Source: Chrysemys picta bellii
Taxonomy: Eukaryota; Chordata; Testudines; Emydidae
Assembly (NCBI RefSeq): GCF_011386835.1
Contig: NC_088804.1
Coordinates: forward strand, 39,915,549 to 39,979,548
Reading direction: 5' to 3'
Length of the DNA: 64,000 nt
Below are positions 10,709-22,192 of this stretch, in pieces. Every line of letters starts with the position of its first letter. Position 1 is the stretch's first letter. The notes under the pieces are model-generated. The model searched no databases, was not told the DNA's origin, and saw nothing but the letters and a program-made list of their open reading frames with translations. A program made the position numbers and the translations under genes.

Positions 10709-13700
10709 CTACAGTTTATCATTGATGCACTGAAAGAAATGCAAAGCCCTGCAGTGTCATATTCTCTTGGCCTCACCAGTCTGTAGACCAGCTGTCTTTT
10801 ATTGCTAATGTGTTGTTTCATAAACTCCAACAAAAACGAAGTACAGCAGTAGAGTGAGAACTGAATCATATCATTGTCCTCAATACGCAGTTTGCTGCTG
10901 CTCTGTGCAGTAACACTGTGCTGCGTTTATTTTAAACGTACATGAAGATCTAATGTCATCAGTCAAGCATATGCCAATCAGAGCTAGCAAGTTCAGGTCA
11001 TCATGGAGATCTTTTTGGTTCAAGTTTCGTCTTCCAGTTTAGCAGTGGAAAGATCTTCCTCCCTTTTTTTTTCTGGGGAAAAAAATAGCCAACCAAATCT
11101 GTATTTAATAGAAAATATTTTGAAAAGTATAGTATGCAGAAGCCACTTTTTCCAAATGAAGGGATGTATGTTTATTAAAAATTCTTGATATATTGCATAC
11201 ATTCTGCCACAACAGAAAGGCAGAGTTTATCTTTGGAGGTATATATTTTCATTTAGTTGCTCGCGGGGTGGCAGTGGTAGTGGAGAAAGAGTTTTGGGCA
11301 AGTAACCAGAGCAGTTTAAATATACTATGGCTTTAAGTAGCTCATTACTTCAGCCCTACCAAAAATGTAGGGATTTTCTGGTGAAATATGATCGAGGAAT
11401 GCCAGCAGTTTGGACTTCCTTTCTTGTAACTGAAAATGTAGGCTTAGCTCTTGTGAGATTTTACGATGGCATCTGCAAACATGCTTTTTAAAAAAAATCC
11501 CAAACTCAAAATTTGTACTGTCGAAAGCAAGAAATGCAATCAAATGATGGATTGCTAAATGGCTTTACTTGTGATCTTAGAAAATACTATAAAAGAGGGA
11601 ATTTGTTGGTGGTGATGAGCACTAGTGGAATAGCAGTAGTGCCTTTATAAGTCACTTTCAATATTTCACAGTTCTTTTAAATTATCTAACAATATAGATA
11701 AGCTGTAAAATGTTAGTTACTGCCTGAATGTGAAAAAGACTTGAGGTTTTGCGATTTTGTAATAATTTTCACATTAGCAAACATGATAGCTATGAAAACA
11801 ATTCCATTATAAAATCCTCTCTCTCCTAGCTTGAAACTTTCTGGAAAATTTCTCTGTGTAGAAAGTTTAGGCAAAATCTACGCAGCCTTTTTCAAGTTCT
11901 TTCTGAAAGGAAGTAGAAACTAAATCTGAAAAATGATGAGCAATACCAATGTCAGAAGTAAGGGCATTAGATTAAAAATGTCTCTGTAATGCTGCAGGGA
12001 ACTCAGTACTGTTCTGCTGAATCTTGCCCCCAGCCTGTTACAGCACAAACGGTTGCTGACTTCAGTTCATGGGTTAACATTATTTCATCTTGAATACATC
12101 TGTGTGGAGATGTTTAAAATAGCACAGATCTACTGCTAAAATTGAAAACACAGATTATATGGCACTATCAAAATATATGTAGGAAAACAAGCTTCCACAT
12201 TTTTCATATTATGTTAAAGTCCATCTGAGAATATGTCTGATTCAGAGCTATGCTATAAAATGTCTTTTCTTTTTCACTTGGCATGTGGCTGTTACATTTT
12301 TTTTTAGGAATGTCAAAATCATACGATAGGAAGAGACTTGGTTACCAAAGTTTAGTACTCTTGTTAGGTCATACTCCTAATACCGGTAAAAGTAAATCTG
12401 TCTTTCTAAGTGACCAGATTAGCTCAAAGAGTGTAAACATAGTGCCTGATAGAAAAATGAACTATAGGTTTGCCTGGTCCAGGAGAAGTAGTGTGAACAG
12501 CTTAATTAGAATTAAGCACCCTACTCCTTTACAAAATTCATTAACATGACCTTTCTTCTTACGATGGAGAGGCAGATCACCCAAATCTGTGTATTAGGAA
12601 ATGCATTTGATTTGTGCCTGATTGTGTAATTTGTGCCAGTCTGACCGGTGTATGTATATAGACATTCATTCACATAACCCAAATATATGTTACAAGTTGT
12701 GCTGGTCTGAGCGGCTCATAAATTAAAAACGTATCCTGCCCCAGCTTGCTAGGCCATGCAGTGTGTGGAGAGGCCCTGCAGGTGAATTGTGTGCCAACCG
12801 CGTTTGAGAAAAACTGAGCTGTAGCCAATGAATTACACAGATCACTGGACAAAAACTCTGCAGAGGAGAGCACAATGGGCTCAAGCAACTACTAAAACAC
12901 TAGATGGCTATGTAGAATTATTCTGCTGCATGAAATGGGGACTTCTTCGCTTCTAGCCACCTACATAATTACCCCACCAAACATCTTTACTTGGGCATTG
13001 CACAGTTTACAATGACCTCAAGATGGGAATCTTATAAAAGTGAAGGAAGTGATCAAAGTGATTCCATGTACTGGGATTTCTTTTATTATTTTTTGGCCTT
13101 CTCAGGAAATATATTTGAGTATTATAAGCTGTACATGTGATCTTGAATATCCAGATCTATGACTGAGGAGGCTACCCTTTAAATATTAGCATCTTGAGTG
13201 GTCAACAAGTTGTCATTTAAAATACACAGATCACTATTAATTTATTGTTGTGTCAGCTTCAGCCTCTCTTTTTCTGAGGATTTTGGTCTTAACAATAACA
13301 TAAGTTAAATCACAAATGTTTCACGGGTCAATTTCATCTTCAGTAGACACTGAACATTTAATACCAGAGGAGGAGCAATAGAAAGTCCTGCATTCACAGA
13401 CCATAAGCCCCAGTACCACTACGCCAATGTGACTGCTTTATAGGTTACTGCTAGTAGTTGCCATTATTATAACTATTTAATAAAGGGCTATCAAACTTAA
13501 TTTATAAAATAACAGAAATAGAAAAGATCCCTAACCATTCTCCCTTTCTCCTTCTCTTTGCTCTCTCATCTTTTTATGGGTTTCTGTCACCCTTTAATTT
13601 TTTCCCCTCACCTCTATTTTTATGTTGTCCTTTCCTTTCCATGATTCTGCACTGCACCACGTGTGATGTATGGACACTGATTCTATGCCTTGTATCAGTC

Positions 13701-14376
13701 TCTGCATGATGGAATATAACCAGAAATACAGTTTAAAAACACGTGGACCAGATAAAACAAATGTAGCCACAAGCCTTTCTTGGGCTCAACACTTGGAGCC
13801 ATGCATGCAGCACTTGGATTCCATCAGGAGAGCTAGAAACTCAAGCTGTTCTCATTTTGTTTAATGTCTTGTTCTAATAAAATCCTCATTAGAGAGCTTA
13901 AATAACTCGTAGAGCAATCTGTATTTTATATACCAGATGAACTGTGTAGGAGTATGTAGATTTGAGATAAACTAAAAATCTTGCTCTTTAAAGAGGGTGT
14001 ATATTTTAACTGGGGTGGGTTAATACTCTAGGGAGCCCACTGTAGAAGGCCATGTCAATCATGTTTTAAAAAATACCCATCACATTGATTTCATCTGATC
14101 CTTAATTCCAAGATCACTGGCAAACAAAAGAGAGTGGGTCCATATTTCATTACTTAAGTCCATAGCTGGGGTAGTAGGGAGAATAATGAAGGAGTGTTGG
14201 GAAAACAACAGTCCAGTGGAAAGATTGGGCACAATTCAAATTCACAGTGTTTATATCTAGGCTCCATTAATTAGGATAAATTTTGGTGTGATTTTTCCTT
14301 TCTTCAACCTGTGGCAATGACCAGTCATTCCTTATCAGCCTCCTGCCTTATAATAGCCCTCCAATGGCTGGCACTC

Positions 14377-14778
14377 TAATAGAACCTCAGAGTTACGAAC
14401 TCTAGAGTTACGAACTGGCTGGTCAACCGCACACCTCATTTGGAATTGGAAGTATGCAATCTGTCAGCAGCAGAGCCGGAAAGAAAAAAAAAGAAATACA
14501 GAACTGTGTTAAATGTATACTACTAAAAAAAGTAAAGGAAACGTTAAAAAAAGATTTGACAAGGTAAGGGAACTGTTTCTGTGCTTGTTTCATTTAAATT
14601 AAGGTAGTTAAAAGCAGCATTTTTCTTCTGCATAGTAAAATTTCAAAGCTGTATTAAGTCAAAGTTCAGTTGTAAACTTTTGAAAGAACAACCATAACGT
14701 TTTGTTCAGCGTTATGAATATTTCCGAGAAATGAACAACCTCCATTCCTGAGGTGTTTGTAACTCTGGGGTTCTACTG
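14377..14778. mobile_element. Tc1/mariner (Tigger-like) MITE
   Basis: The left end TAATAGAACCTCAGAGTTAC is mirrored by the right end GTAACTCTGGGGTTCTACTG; further inward GTTACGAACT recurs. Size is 402 bp with no transposase. Ends of the type CAGTAGAACC fit Tigger-derived MITEs; I see no clean TA duplication at the borders. The antisense 153 aa open frame over it (14666..15127) is not a gene. Confidence 0.65.
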
Positions 14779-15855
14779 CATATAGTATCCGGACATACAT
14801 AAGGGGCCAAAGCAGGTTTGGACATGGTGCTTTAACTACAGTCAGTTTACTGGACAGAAATAAGCCTGGCAAAAAGGAACAAAGACATAAAAGATGCATG
14901 CTTCCTTTTACCAATAACCTTTCCTGTATTCTAGAGTAGCCCTTTGAATCCAGTCTCTTAAGACTGTGTAATGCAACAAGTGCAGCCAGGAACTGATGTT
15001 GATCCAGATGTGGTGCCTCAGGATGACCTTTAAGTCTCCCACTGATGTGAGTTGCCTTCAAATATTGTAATCTCATATTACAGCTACTAGTTTCCCAGTA
15101 TGCCTTGCTCTTAAAGGTGCCACACACAGAGTAATAATAATAGTGCGTTTTGTGAGTCTCCGTCTATGCCGGATTCACAGAGGGTCTGAGTCTGTTACAG
15201 CCCCAGCTATAGGGCGTGTGTATCTGCACTGGTGAGCTGTTTTTAAGGCAGTGGGAAGTGCTTTTAGTGAGAGATTTCTTCTACCAGTAATGTTTGAACT
15301 ATGGCTGTTTGAAGACACACCATTACTTCTGCCTGCCCCCTTCAGAGCTTTTGCTGTTGTCAGATCCCATAGTCTATCTTCAGTTCCAAATGGCTCCTCC
15401 TTTGTAAATCAGTTAAATGCTGCCACAGGGAGGGACGTGATAACCCTTTTTTGGGGTAGGCAAGAAGATGATAGGCGAGCCTATCAAGTTTATCTCAGCA
15501 CCACAGTTCTAATAAATGGCACCAGTGCTGGCATCTGCTTATAGATTTGGTCTAAAATACTATAATTTTATATTGGCCGGTGTTCCCCTCTTTTCTGGGT
15601 ACTTGTATGGATTACATTTACTTTTCCTGGACAGTTACTGTTTAGTAAACTGAAATTAAGGCAGCAATTTCAAGAAATAGATTATTGGCAATGTTTTTTT
15701 TTCTCTCCTTCCCACCCTCCCTTCCCTGTTATTTTGCATTACGCTAATGGAGAATTTATTTTCCGCATCTGAGCACAGCTGTTTAGCCAGTCAATCATGA
15801 ACATGATATCTTTTAGCTTGATTGCGTATAATATGCTATCAAGAAGCCATCCGTT

Positions 15856-16045
15856 CATAGACTTGTAGAAGCTAGAGATGGAAAAGACCTCTATTGTATT
15901 AGGTCATCTACACCCTCCATTTCCAGCCAATGCAGGATTGTTCCATACCGTCTGTTCCGACTCCAGTACTTCGGTCAGACTAGTTTTAAATATCTCAAGT
16001 GCAGGAGGTTCCCCCCCCCCCCCTTCTCCTGGGAGGCTGCTTGTG
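15856..16045 (-). mobile_element. CR1 LINE 3' end fragment
   Basis: CATAGACTTGTAGAAGCTAG, then GAAAAGACCTCTATTG and GGTCATCTACACCC, is the typical antisense view of a CR1 3' end. It ends at a poly-C tract and CTCCTGGGAGGCT, also usual in this region of CR1. The copy is old and 5'-truncated. Confidence 0.7.
16011..16023. repeat. Poly-C tract
   Basis: An uninterrupted run of C inside the CR1 fragment. Confidence 0.9.
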
Positions 16046-16596
16046 TTGTAAAAGGCTTCAAACTAGGTTATGAACCTAAAGATAATTCAGGTTTAATCCC
16101 CCATTCCCCCTCAGATTTTGCATGTCACTCAGGCATATACAAGATCAGTTTACAGCAGGGAGAACAAAGATTGTTTGGGAAATGCTGATGCCTTTAAACA
16201 TGAGAATTGTTGCTGCACCTGGATGGCTGAGAGGAAGAGGAGGAGAGTGCTCATTTTTTTAAAAATGAAATCCAGTAAGCTCTTGCATTTTTTTAAGCCC
16301 TTTCGTGCAACACTCTCCTTCACTGTTCTTTGCCCGCTGCAAACTTGCCATCTCTAATTAATAATATGTAATGTGTTGCAGCCTAAGAGGTTCTTTACTG
16401 TACTATGAATCTATCCAAAGCCATGAAATTACAGATGGAATGGAAGTGTATTTGTATCACAGTTGTTCTAATCACTACTTACTTTGGGTTAATTCTTCCA
16501 TATGTGGAACTTTTCTAGAGTAATGACTATTTGCCTGTTTATTTAGATTGCAGAACAGTTACTAGAGTAATGGAGTGGCAGTGTTGCTTTAGGGCG

Positions 16597-17202
16597 CAGT
16601 GGCCTCCAACTTTTTTTATGCCCAAGATCACTTTTTGAATTTAAGTGCAACCCAGGATCTACCCCACCCCTTCCTTGAGGCCACACCCCTTCCCCAAAGC
16701 CCTGCCCCACTCACTCCATACCACCCTCTCTCCCTCGCTTGCTCTCCCTCACCCTCACTAACTTTCACCGGGCTGGGGCAGTGGGGTTGGGGTTCCGGAG
16801 GGGGTGTGGGTTCTGGGCTGGGGCCGAGGGGTTGGGAGGGTGGCTCCAGGCTGAGCCTGGGGCAGAGTGTTGGGGTGCAGGAGGGGGTGCAGGGTGCAAG
16901 CTCTGGGAGGGGGTCAGGGCTGGGGCAGGGGGTTGGGGTACAGGAGGGGGTACTGGGTGCAGGAGGGGGTATAGGGTGATGGCTCTGGGAGGGGTTCAGG
17001 GCTGGGGCAGGGGTTTGGGATGCAGGAGGGTGTTCGGGGGTGCAGGAGGGTGTATGGGGTGCTGACTCCGGAAGGGGGCTCAGCGCTGGGGGTTGGGGTG
17101 TGGACTCCCGCCAAGCAGCACTTACCTCAGGCGGCTCCCAGTCGACTGGGATAGTCTCCAGGATCGACCAGTTGATCGCGATCGACCTGTTGGTGACCAC
17201 TG
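16597..17202. mobile_element. GC-rich hAT-type non-autonomous element
   Basis: The left end CAGTGGCCTCCAACTTTTTT is mirrored by the right end GTTGGTGACCACTG. Just inside the right end are GATCGACCAGTTGATCGCGA repeats. The middle (16770..17100) is G-rich and made of degenerate GGGGTGCAGGAGGGGGT units related to the filler in 9159..10617. No 8 bp target duplication is visible (flanks TTAGGGCG and CATGATTC). The long open frames on both strands here are repeat artefacts. Confidence 0.7.
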
Positions 17203-19550
17203 CATGATTCTGAGATGTGCTTAGCACTCTCAGTCCTCATTGACTTCAGTGGGAGCTGGTGTTTATTCACTATTTCTCTGTCTCAGGCCCTGACTAAGCA
17301 AAGTATCCTAACAGTGCTTGAATGGATTCTGGAAAAGAAACCTTTACTTAACTATCAAAGGCCTTGTAAATGACGGAGCAATATTTTTATCACAGGGTTT
17401 AGAAGACAGAAAGCGTCTATGAAAACATTTAATCCCTATTGTCACGGTGAGAGGAAAAGCAGTCCAGCCACTGAATACAGATTGTTCAGTTGTGCAAGAA
17501 TTAATGTACATCTCATCTGGAAAATGCATTGCTTCATGCAAGAAAAGTTATGATTTCATGAAACTCATAAATTGAATTCCAGAAAGTTGCATAGCCGTTT
17601 CTCTCAGGCTTGGAAACCTACACTTTTCCTTTGTTTGTTTTTTGTTTTGTTTTGAAAGGGTTAAACAATGAACTCTGAGATGCCTAAGGCTGATAGTTCC
17701 ACTGGTGGTAAAATGTAAATAAATTCATATAGTGTTCAGATTTCTGTCATGCCAGTCCTTTCCAAACCCACAAGCTCCTTCGGAAGGGGAGAAATTTTCG
17801 TTGTTGATTCATAAGTTAGTTTTTCTTGGCGGCACATATGGTGGCTTTTGCCATCCAGATGGAATTCTGAGACACTGTGGAAAGGGCTTATGTAACAGGA
17901 TGTCTCAGAAAGGATTTTAAATTATATATATTTTAAAGTGACAGACCTACATTTTTCCATCAGCTTTGCTGCACATTGTGATGTCAGACTAAATTGTGCT
18001 GCTTTTTCCAGCATAAACATAACTGTTTTTTGTTAATTTATCTTTCAATATGTGGATATCAGAAACTGTATGGAGCATGGCTGTTGGCAACAGCTCCTCA
18101 GAATCAGAAATATTTATTTTCACAAAGAAAGCACTGTCATTTCTGTTATAGGTGATTCCACCTACTTAAATCAGGCTTTAATTTCAAACTGTGGATTGCC
18201 CCACACAGCTGTAAATTCATCACTTATTTAGTTTTGTTCCCAAGGCAAAACAGAATTACATTTGAGGAACACTGGGGATCTGTTTCTCTATCAAGATGAA
18301 ATGCAGAAAATTACCACTTATTCACCCAGGTCATAAATAGATGCTGTGATATTAGTACCTGCAATTCAGTAAGGTAAATGTAATTACAGCACTTTGGGGG
18401 ATGGCCTCCTTGAAGAATGAAAGTTCTAGTAGAGAGAGTTATGGTTACTCAATAAGGTGACAATATATACTTTTTTGCTTGCTTGCTGTTTTAACAGAAT
18501 ATCTGGGGAAGGCTAAGGCAAGCAACAGCTGAAGTCCCTTGCAATTCTTAACACTGTTAAAAACCATTTAAGAGCTGAAGACATTTTGAAGATCATTTTC
18601 AATCTATCATGAAAATGTCTGTGTGCTATTCAGTAAAAGTGGCTTTGGTCTAATATTGTAATTACAATTTATAATTCTTTACATATAGGAATATAAAGTG
18701 TAAACTATATTAATATACTTGGATGCAGGTTTCAGGTAAAAATATATATTTGACAAAAGGAAATGAAATGTGAATCGTTTGTCCATTTAGAGACAACTTC
18801 CATTGTGTGCCATGAATTCCTGGAGCTGCAAGACACACATCAGAGCCTGTTTGTTCAGGATGCTGCAAAGGGAAGGGTAGATCTACATGGCGGAAGGGAG
18901 GGAATTTTTGTGTTTTTTAGGGGATTGAGCTCTGAGAGCACGTGAATAGTTATTTCATTGTAATTTGGTTCTTGTAACTTTTGTTCAGGGCACCTCAAGC
19001 CTTGGATAGATGCTCCTTTTAATTTCTCTGTAAATCAAAATAAATCAATATATTTAAAAAAATGTAACCTATGTTACTAATGAAACCTGGATTCATTGGA
19101 ATTTTTTTTAGAAACATTCCAACATATTGGGAGTAGCAGGTAGTTTACCTTTGTTTTATGTTAGCTTTTTTTAAAATGCTGATGCTGGCTCTTTTAATGT
19201 GTTAATATGTGTCTGTTCAAGAGTCCAGTGGGAAATGGACACCAGCATTTGAGTCCAGTGGCTTTGGTTTGTGGTGTTTTGTAGCCCAATATACCACTGA
19301 CATTGCATTCTAGTCCAGAACTTAAACTCTGGACTAAGTGCACCTGGCACTTCATCATTTTACAGGGGGCAGGGAGAGGATTCCCTCCTTGGGTTTCATT
19401 GTCTCCCCCAGCCTTCCCACTTTTGCTTGTCTAGCTATGGGCCCACTTTAAGTCAAAGTATTGTCGTTTTAATTCAAAATACCATAGGCAGTTGTCTGGA
19501 AGGGGCAAGATTTCTGGCAATTAACTGTAAAGGATGAACAATCTGATGCC

Positions 19551-19668
19551 CTCATCCTGCAATTTGTCATGCACGGGCAGCAGTTGCATTCGCCTGGAGC
19601 CTCGTTGACTTGAATGGAGCTCCATGCGGGTGCAGCTCATCTGTCCTCACATAGCAAATTGCAGGCTC
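19551..19668. repeat. Palindromic MITE (CATCCTGCAATTTG ends)
   Basis: CATCCTGCAATTTGTCATGC is mirrored by ATAGCAAATTGCAGGCTCC, and the centre (GTTGACTTGAATGGAGCTCC) is a further palindrome. It is a hairpin element with no coding capacity. Confidence 0.5.
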
Positions 19669-20577
19669 CAAGACTTTTAGATGGCAGAAAAATATGTTCT
19701 GATTGAAGTAGTGAAAAATATATATGCTCATTTTATCTAATGTGTGTAGATATTTATTTCCGGAAAAGTTGATTTTTAAAATTCTTTCTTGATTTGATGG
19801 AATAGTTTGGCTTTTATTATAGCTTCAGTGCAGCTTCTTGTGTGATCTTCCAAACTGTTAGAACTCTATTTACATAAAACTTTCATCAGTAAATTGTCTG
19901 AACTGTCTAACAATTTTTACAAATACTTGTTAAAACCTGACAGACTATAGTTTAACATTTCATCTGGTTGTCTTTAATGTTGGCAGATTAAACTGTTCCC
20001 TGTTGATCCCCAAGAAGTGTTCCGACCAGACAGACATTTAGTTAGAGCTCTGTTTTGTTTTGGGAGTTGGGGCAAGGGATGATGGTTTTGAGTTGGTTAT
20101 GTTGAAATGGCTACAATATGTTTTATCCATATTTATTAGAAGCTAACATTTTCATTGTAAAGAGATGGCAGTGAAGGATAGGATGCAATGTCAACCCATC
20201 GCATTGTTGAATTTAGGGACTTCTCACAGAGTAAGAAACAGATGGTGTAAGGACAGTTACAGGTACAGCTGCATTATTGGATTTGGGGGAACAATTAAAT
20301 AGACTAACAGTTGTATGTTCAAAGCTTTATTTGAAAATAGACTAATTTTTCTGTCTTTGTAGCTTTAGGGACATGGTTTCATTTCTCATTCCAAACATTT
20401 TGTAAAACAAATACAAATATAATGTTTAGGGTTCAAGTTCTTAAAGGCTAACACACAAATCTGTGTAACCTCTGCACATGCAGTAGACCCATTACCATAG
20501 TCTCTGGAAGCCAGCAAAATTATGCCAAGCAATATACTCTCAGAAGGACAATAATCTCCACCTTTCCTGCACTTAGT

Positions 20578-20693
20578 CCCCAATTCAGCAAAGCACTTAA
20601 TCATGTGCTTTCTCTTTAAGTCAGTCGACTTCAGTGGGCTTACTCAGGTGCTTAAAGTGAAGCACATCATTAAGTGATTTGTTGAATTGGGGC
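20578..20693. mobile_element. Palindromic MITE (CCCCAATTCAGCAAAGCACT ends)
   Basis: CCCCAATTCAGCAAAGCACT is mirrored by AGTGATTTGTTGAATTGGGG across a 116 bp hairpin, with the inner arms (AATCATGTGCTT / AAGCACATCATT) pairing as well. It belongs to the same family as 465..580 and 30826..30940. Confidence 0.75.
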
Positions 20694-21824
20694 CGTAATG
20701 CTATTTGTGTGGGGGTTTCTTTTTCTTTTAATGTTGGTTGAGTTCTCTTGCTTTTCTCAAGGGAAATGATTCCTGGGTCACTCTGCAATATTTATTGCGG
20801 AGAGGATTGTGCAAAGTGATGGACTCTGCGTTTTGCCATGAAGTGACATGAGGACAGGTTCATTGTGTTCTCTAGTGGGATAACTGAGGGGTCTCGGCAG
20901 AGGAAGTATTGCTCTGCCAACTGAGAGTTTCCCTTTAAATCACATTTGTGATGCACAGAGGCAATGTAATTCTCCAAATATTGCCTTTTAGAGTTGGTAA
21001 CCTCCAGTTAGAAAATGTAAAGCCACATGTCTGAAGGGAGCATTTAAAATATTTGATTTCATATGCCAAGTTTTTTTGTTTTTGGTGTCAGCAACAAAAC
21101 GGTTCATAAACCTATCTGTAGCCATGTGATAGCATAGGACTTGCACAGTTTTTGAGACTATATTTTTAAATGGGCCCTGTATACAATTTTTATTGTAGTG
21201 CACACACCCTGTAATAGTCTTTGAATAGTAAGCATGCCTCTTTGTTTGTTAGCTCTGGGTGTGAAGTTTTAAAAAAGGACCATGGAAATAAAATGGAAAA
21301 CAAGAATTTTTACCCAGTAGCTGAGTCGTTCCCCCCTTTTTAAAAAGGCCCATCTTTCCCCCTTTCTCTCTTTTTGGATGTGGGTTAGCTAGGGAATGAG
21401 AACACTATTCTGGGATGTGATCACCTGATGCCATAATTGACATTTCCAAAGCATGTGCTTTGGAAACATTGCCAAATTTAGGCAGTTCTGCCACCTGGCC
21501 AAATACAACAGGCTAGCTTTTCCATGAATTTGCACATTTTTACTTTCTCCTCCTTCCTCTCCTCTTCCCCACAAACTTGAACATTTTTGGGTTATTTAAG
21601 AGAAATACGTTGGCCTCCATGCTGTGGATATGAAATATGGAATTTACAAAAAATAAAAAATCTCAAGCAAACAATGACTCTTCTAAAATTATTTCTGTAT
21701 GGTCAGTGCATGACCACAATTACCCTTGGAAGAACTGAAACCTAAAGGGATGAAACCAACTTCAGAGGTGTTTACTTTTCCGATATTAAGTATTACTCAG
21801 AATTTAGTTGTCACACACTATTAT

Positions 21825-22010
21825 CATTGCCAGCGTTAGACTCGCTGGGGCTCAGGGCACAAACCAAGGAGTGAGCCTGCAGACCAAGGCTGAAGCCCAA
21901 GCCCTGGGGCTGGGCCCAAAGCCTGAGCTGCCTGGTGTCACTGCTCGCCCCTCCAAATGTTCCTCCGCACCACCCTAGGGGGATGCGCCCCACAGTTTGA
22001 AAACCTTTGC
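21825..22010. mobile_element. hAT-type fragment
   Basis: GC-rich sequence (GACTCGCTGGGGCTCAGGGC ... GCGCCCCACAGTTTGAAAAC) ends in a hAT-like terminus (AGTTTGAAAACCTTTGC against the usual AGTTTGAAAACCACTG). Only one end is recognisable. The minus-strand 60 aa frame here is not a gene. Confidence 0.5.
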
Positions 22011-22082
22011 TTTACGTGTGATTTCTTTCCACTTTTAAAGATTAAATTACTGTAATACTCATATTACATTTACCCACAGTGA

Positions 22083-22095
22083 CTCTCTAGATATG
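22083..22095 (+). repeat. Target-site duplication, left copy
   Basis: CTCTCTAGATATG, 13 bp, identical to 22180..22192. The two copies flank the short retroelement between them. Confidence 0.9.
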
Positions 22096-22180
22096 CAAAA
22101 AGAACAGGAGTACTTGTGGCACCTTAGAGACTAAGGTTCTTTTTGCGGATACAGACTAACATGGCTGCTACTCTGAAACC
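22096..22180 (+). mobile_element. Short retroelement with inverted 5' part (twin-primed)
   Basis: The left part (22096..22134, CAAAAAGAACAGGAGTACTT ...) is the reverse complement of the family seen intact at 40741..40780, while the right part (22134..22180, GGTTCTTTTTGCGGATACAG ... CTACTCTGAAACC) is in direct orientation. The two parts overlap in the consensus by about ten bases (GTTCTTTTTG). The whole is flanked by a perfect 13 bp direct repeat. This is the expected product of target-primed reverse transcription with twin priming. Confidence 0.85.
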
Positions 22181-22192
22181 TCTCTAGATATG
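22180..22192 (+). repeat. Target-site duplication, right copy
   Basis: CTCTCTAGATATG, matching 22083..22095 exactly; its first C may be shared with the element end. Confidence 0.9.

Noticed and set aside
14666..15127. 153-codon minus-strand frame.
   Set aside because: It overlaps the right half of a Tigger-like MITE and unrelated flank; no recognisable domain.
16628..17227. 199-codon proline-rich frame on the minus strand and glycine-rich frames on the + strand.
   Set aside because: Low-complexity translation of the GC-rich hAT element.
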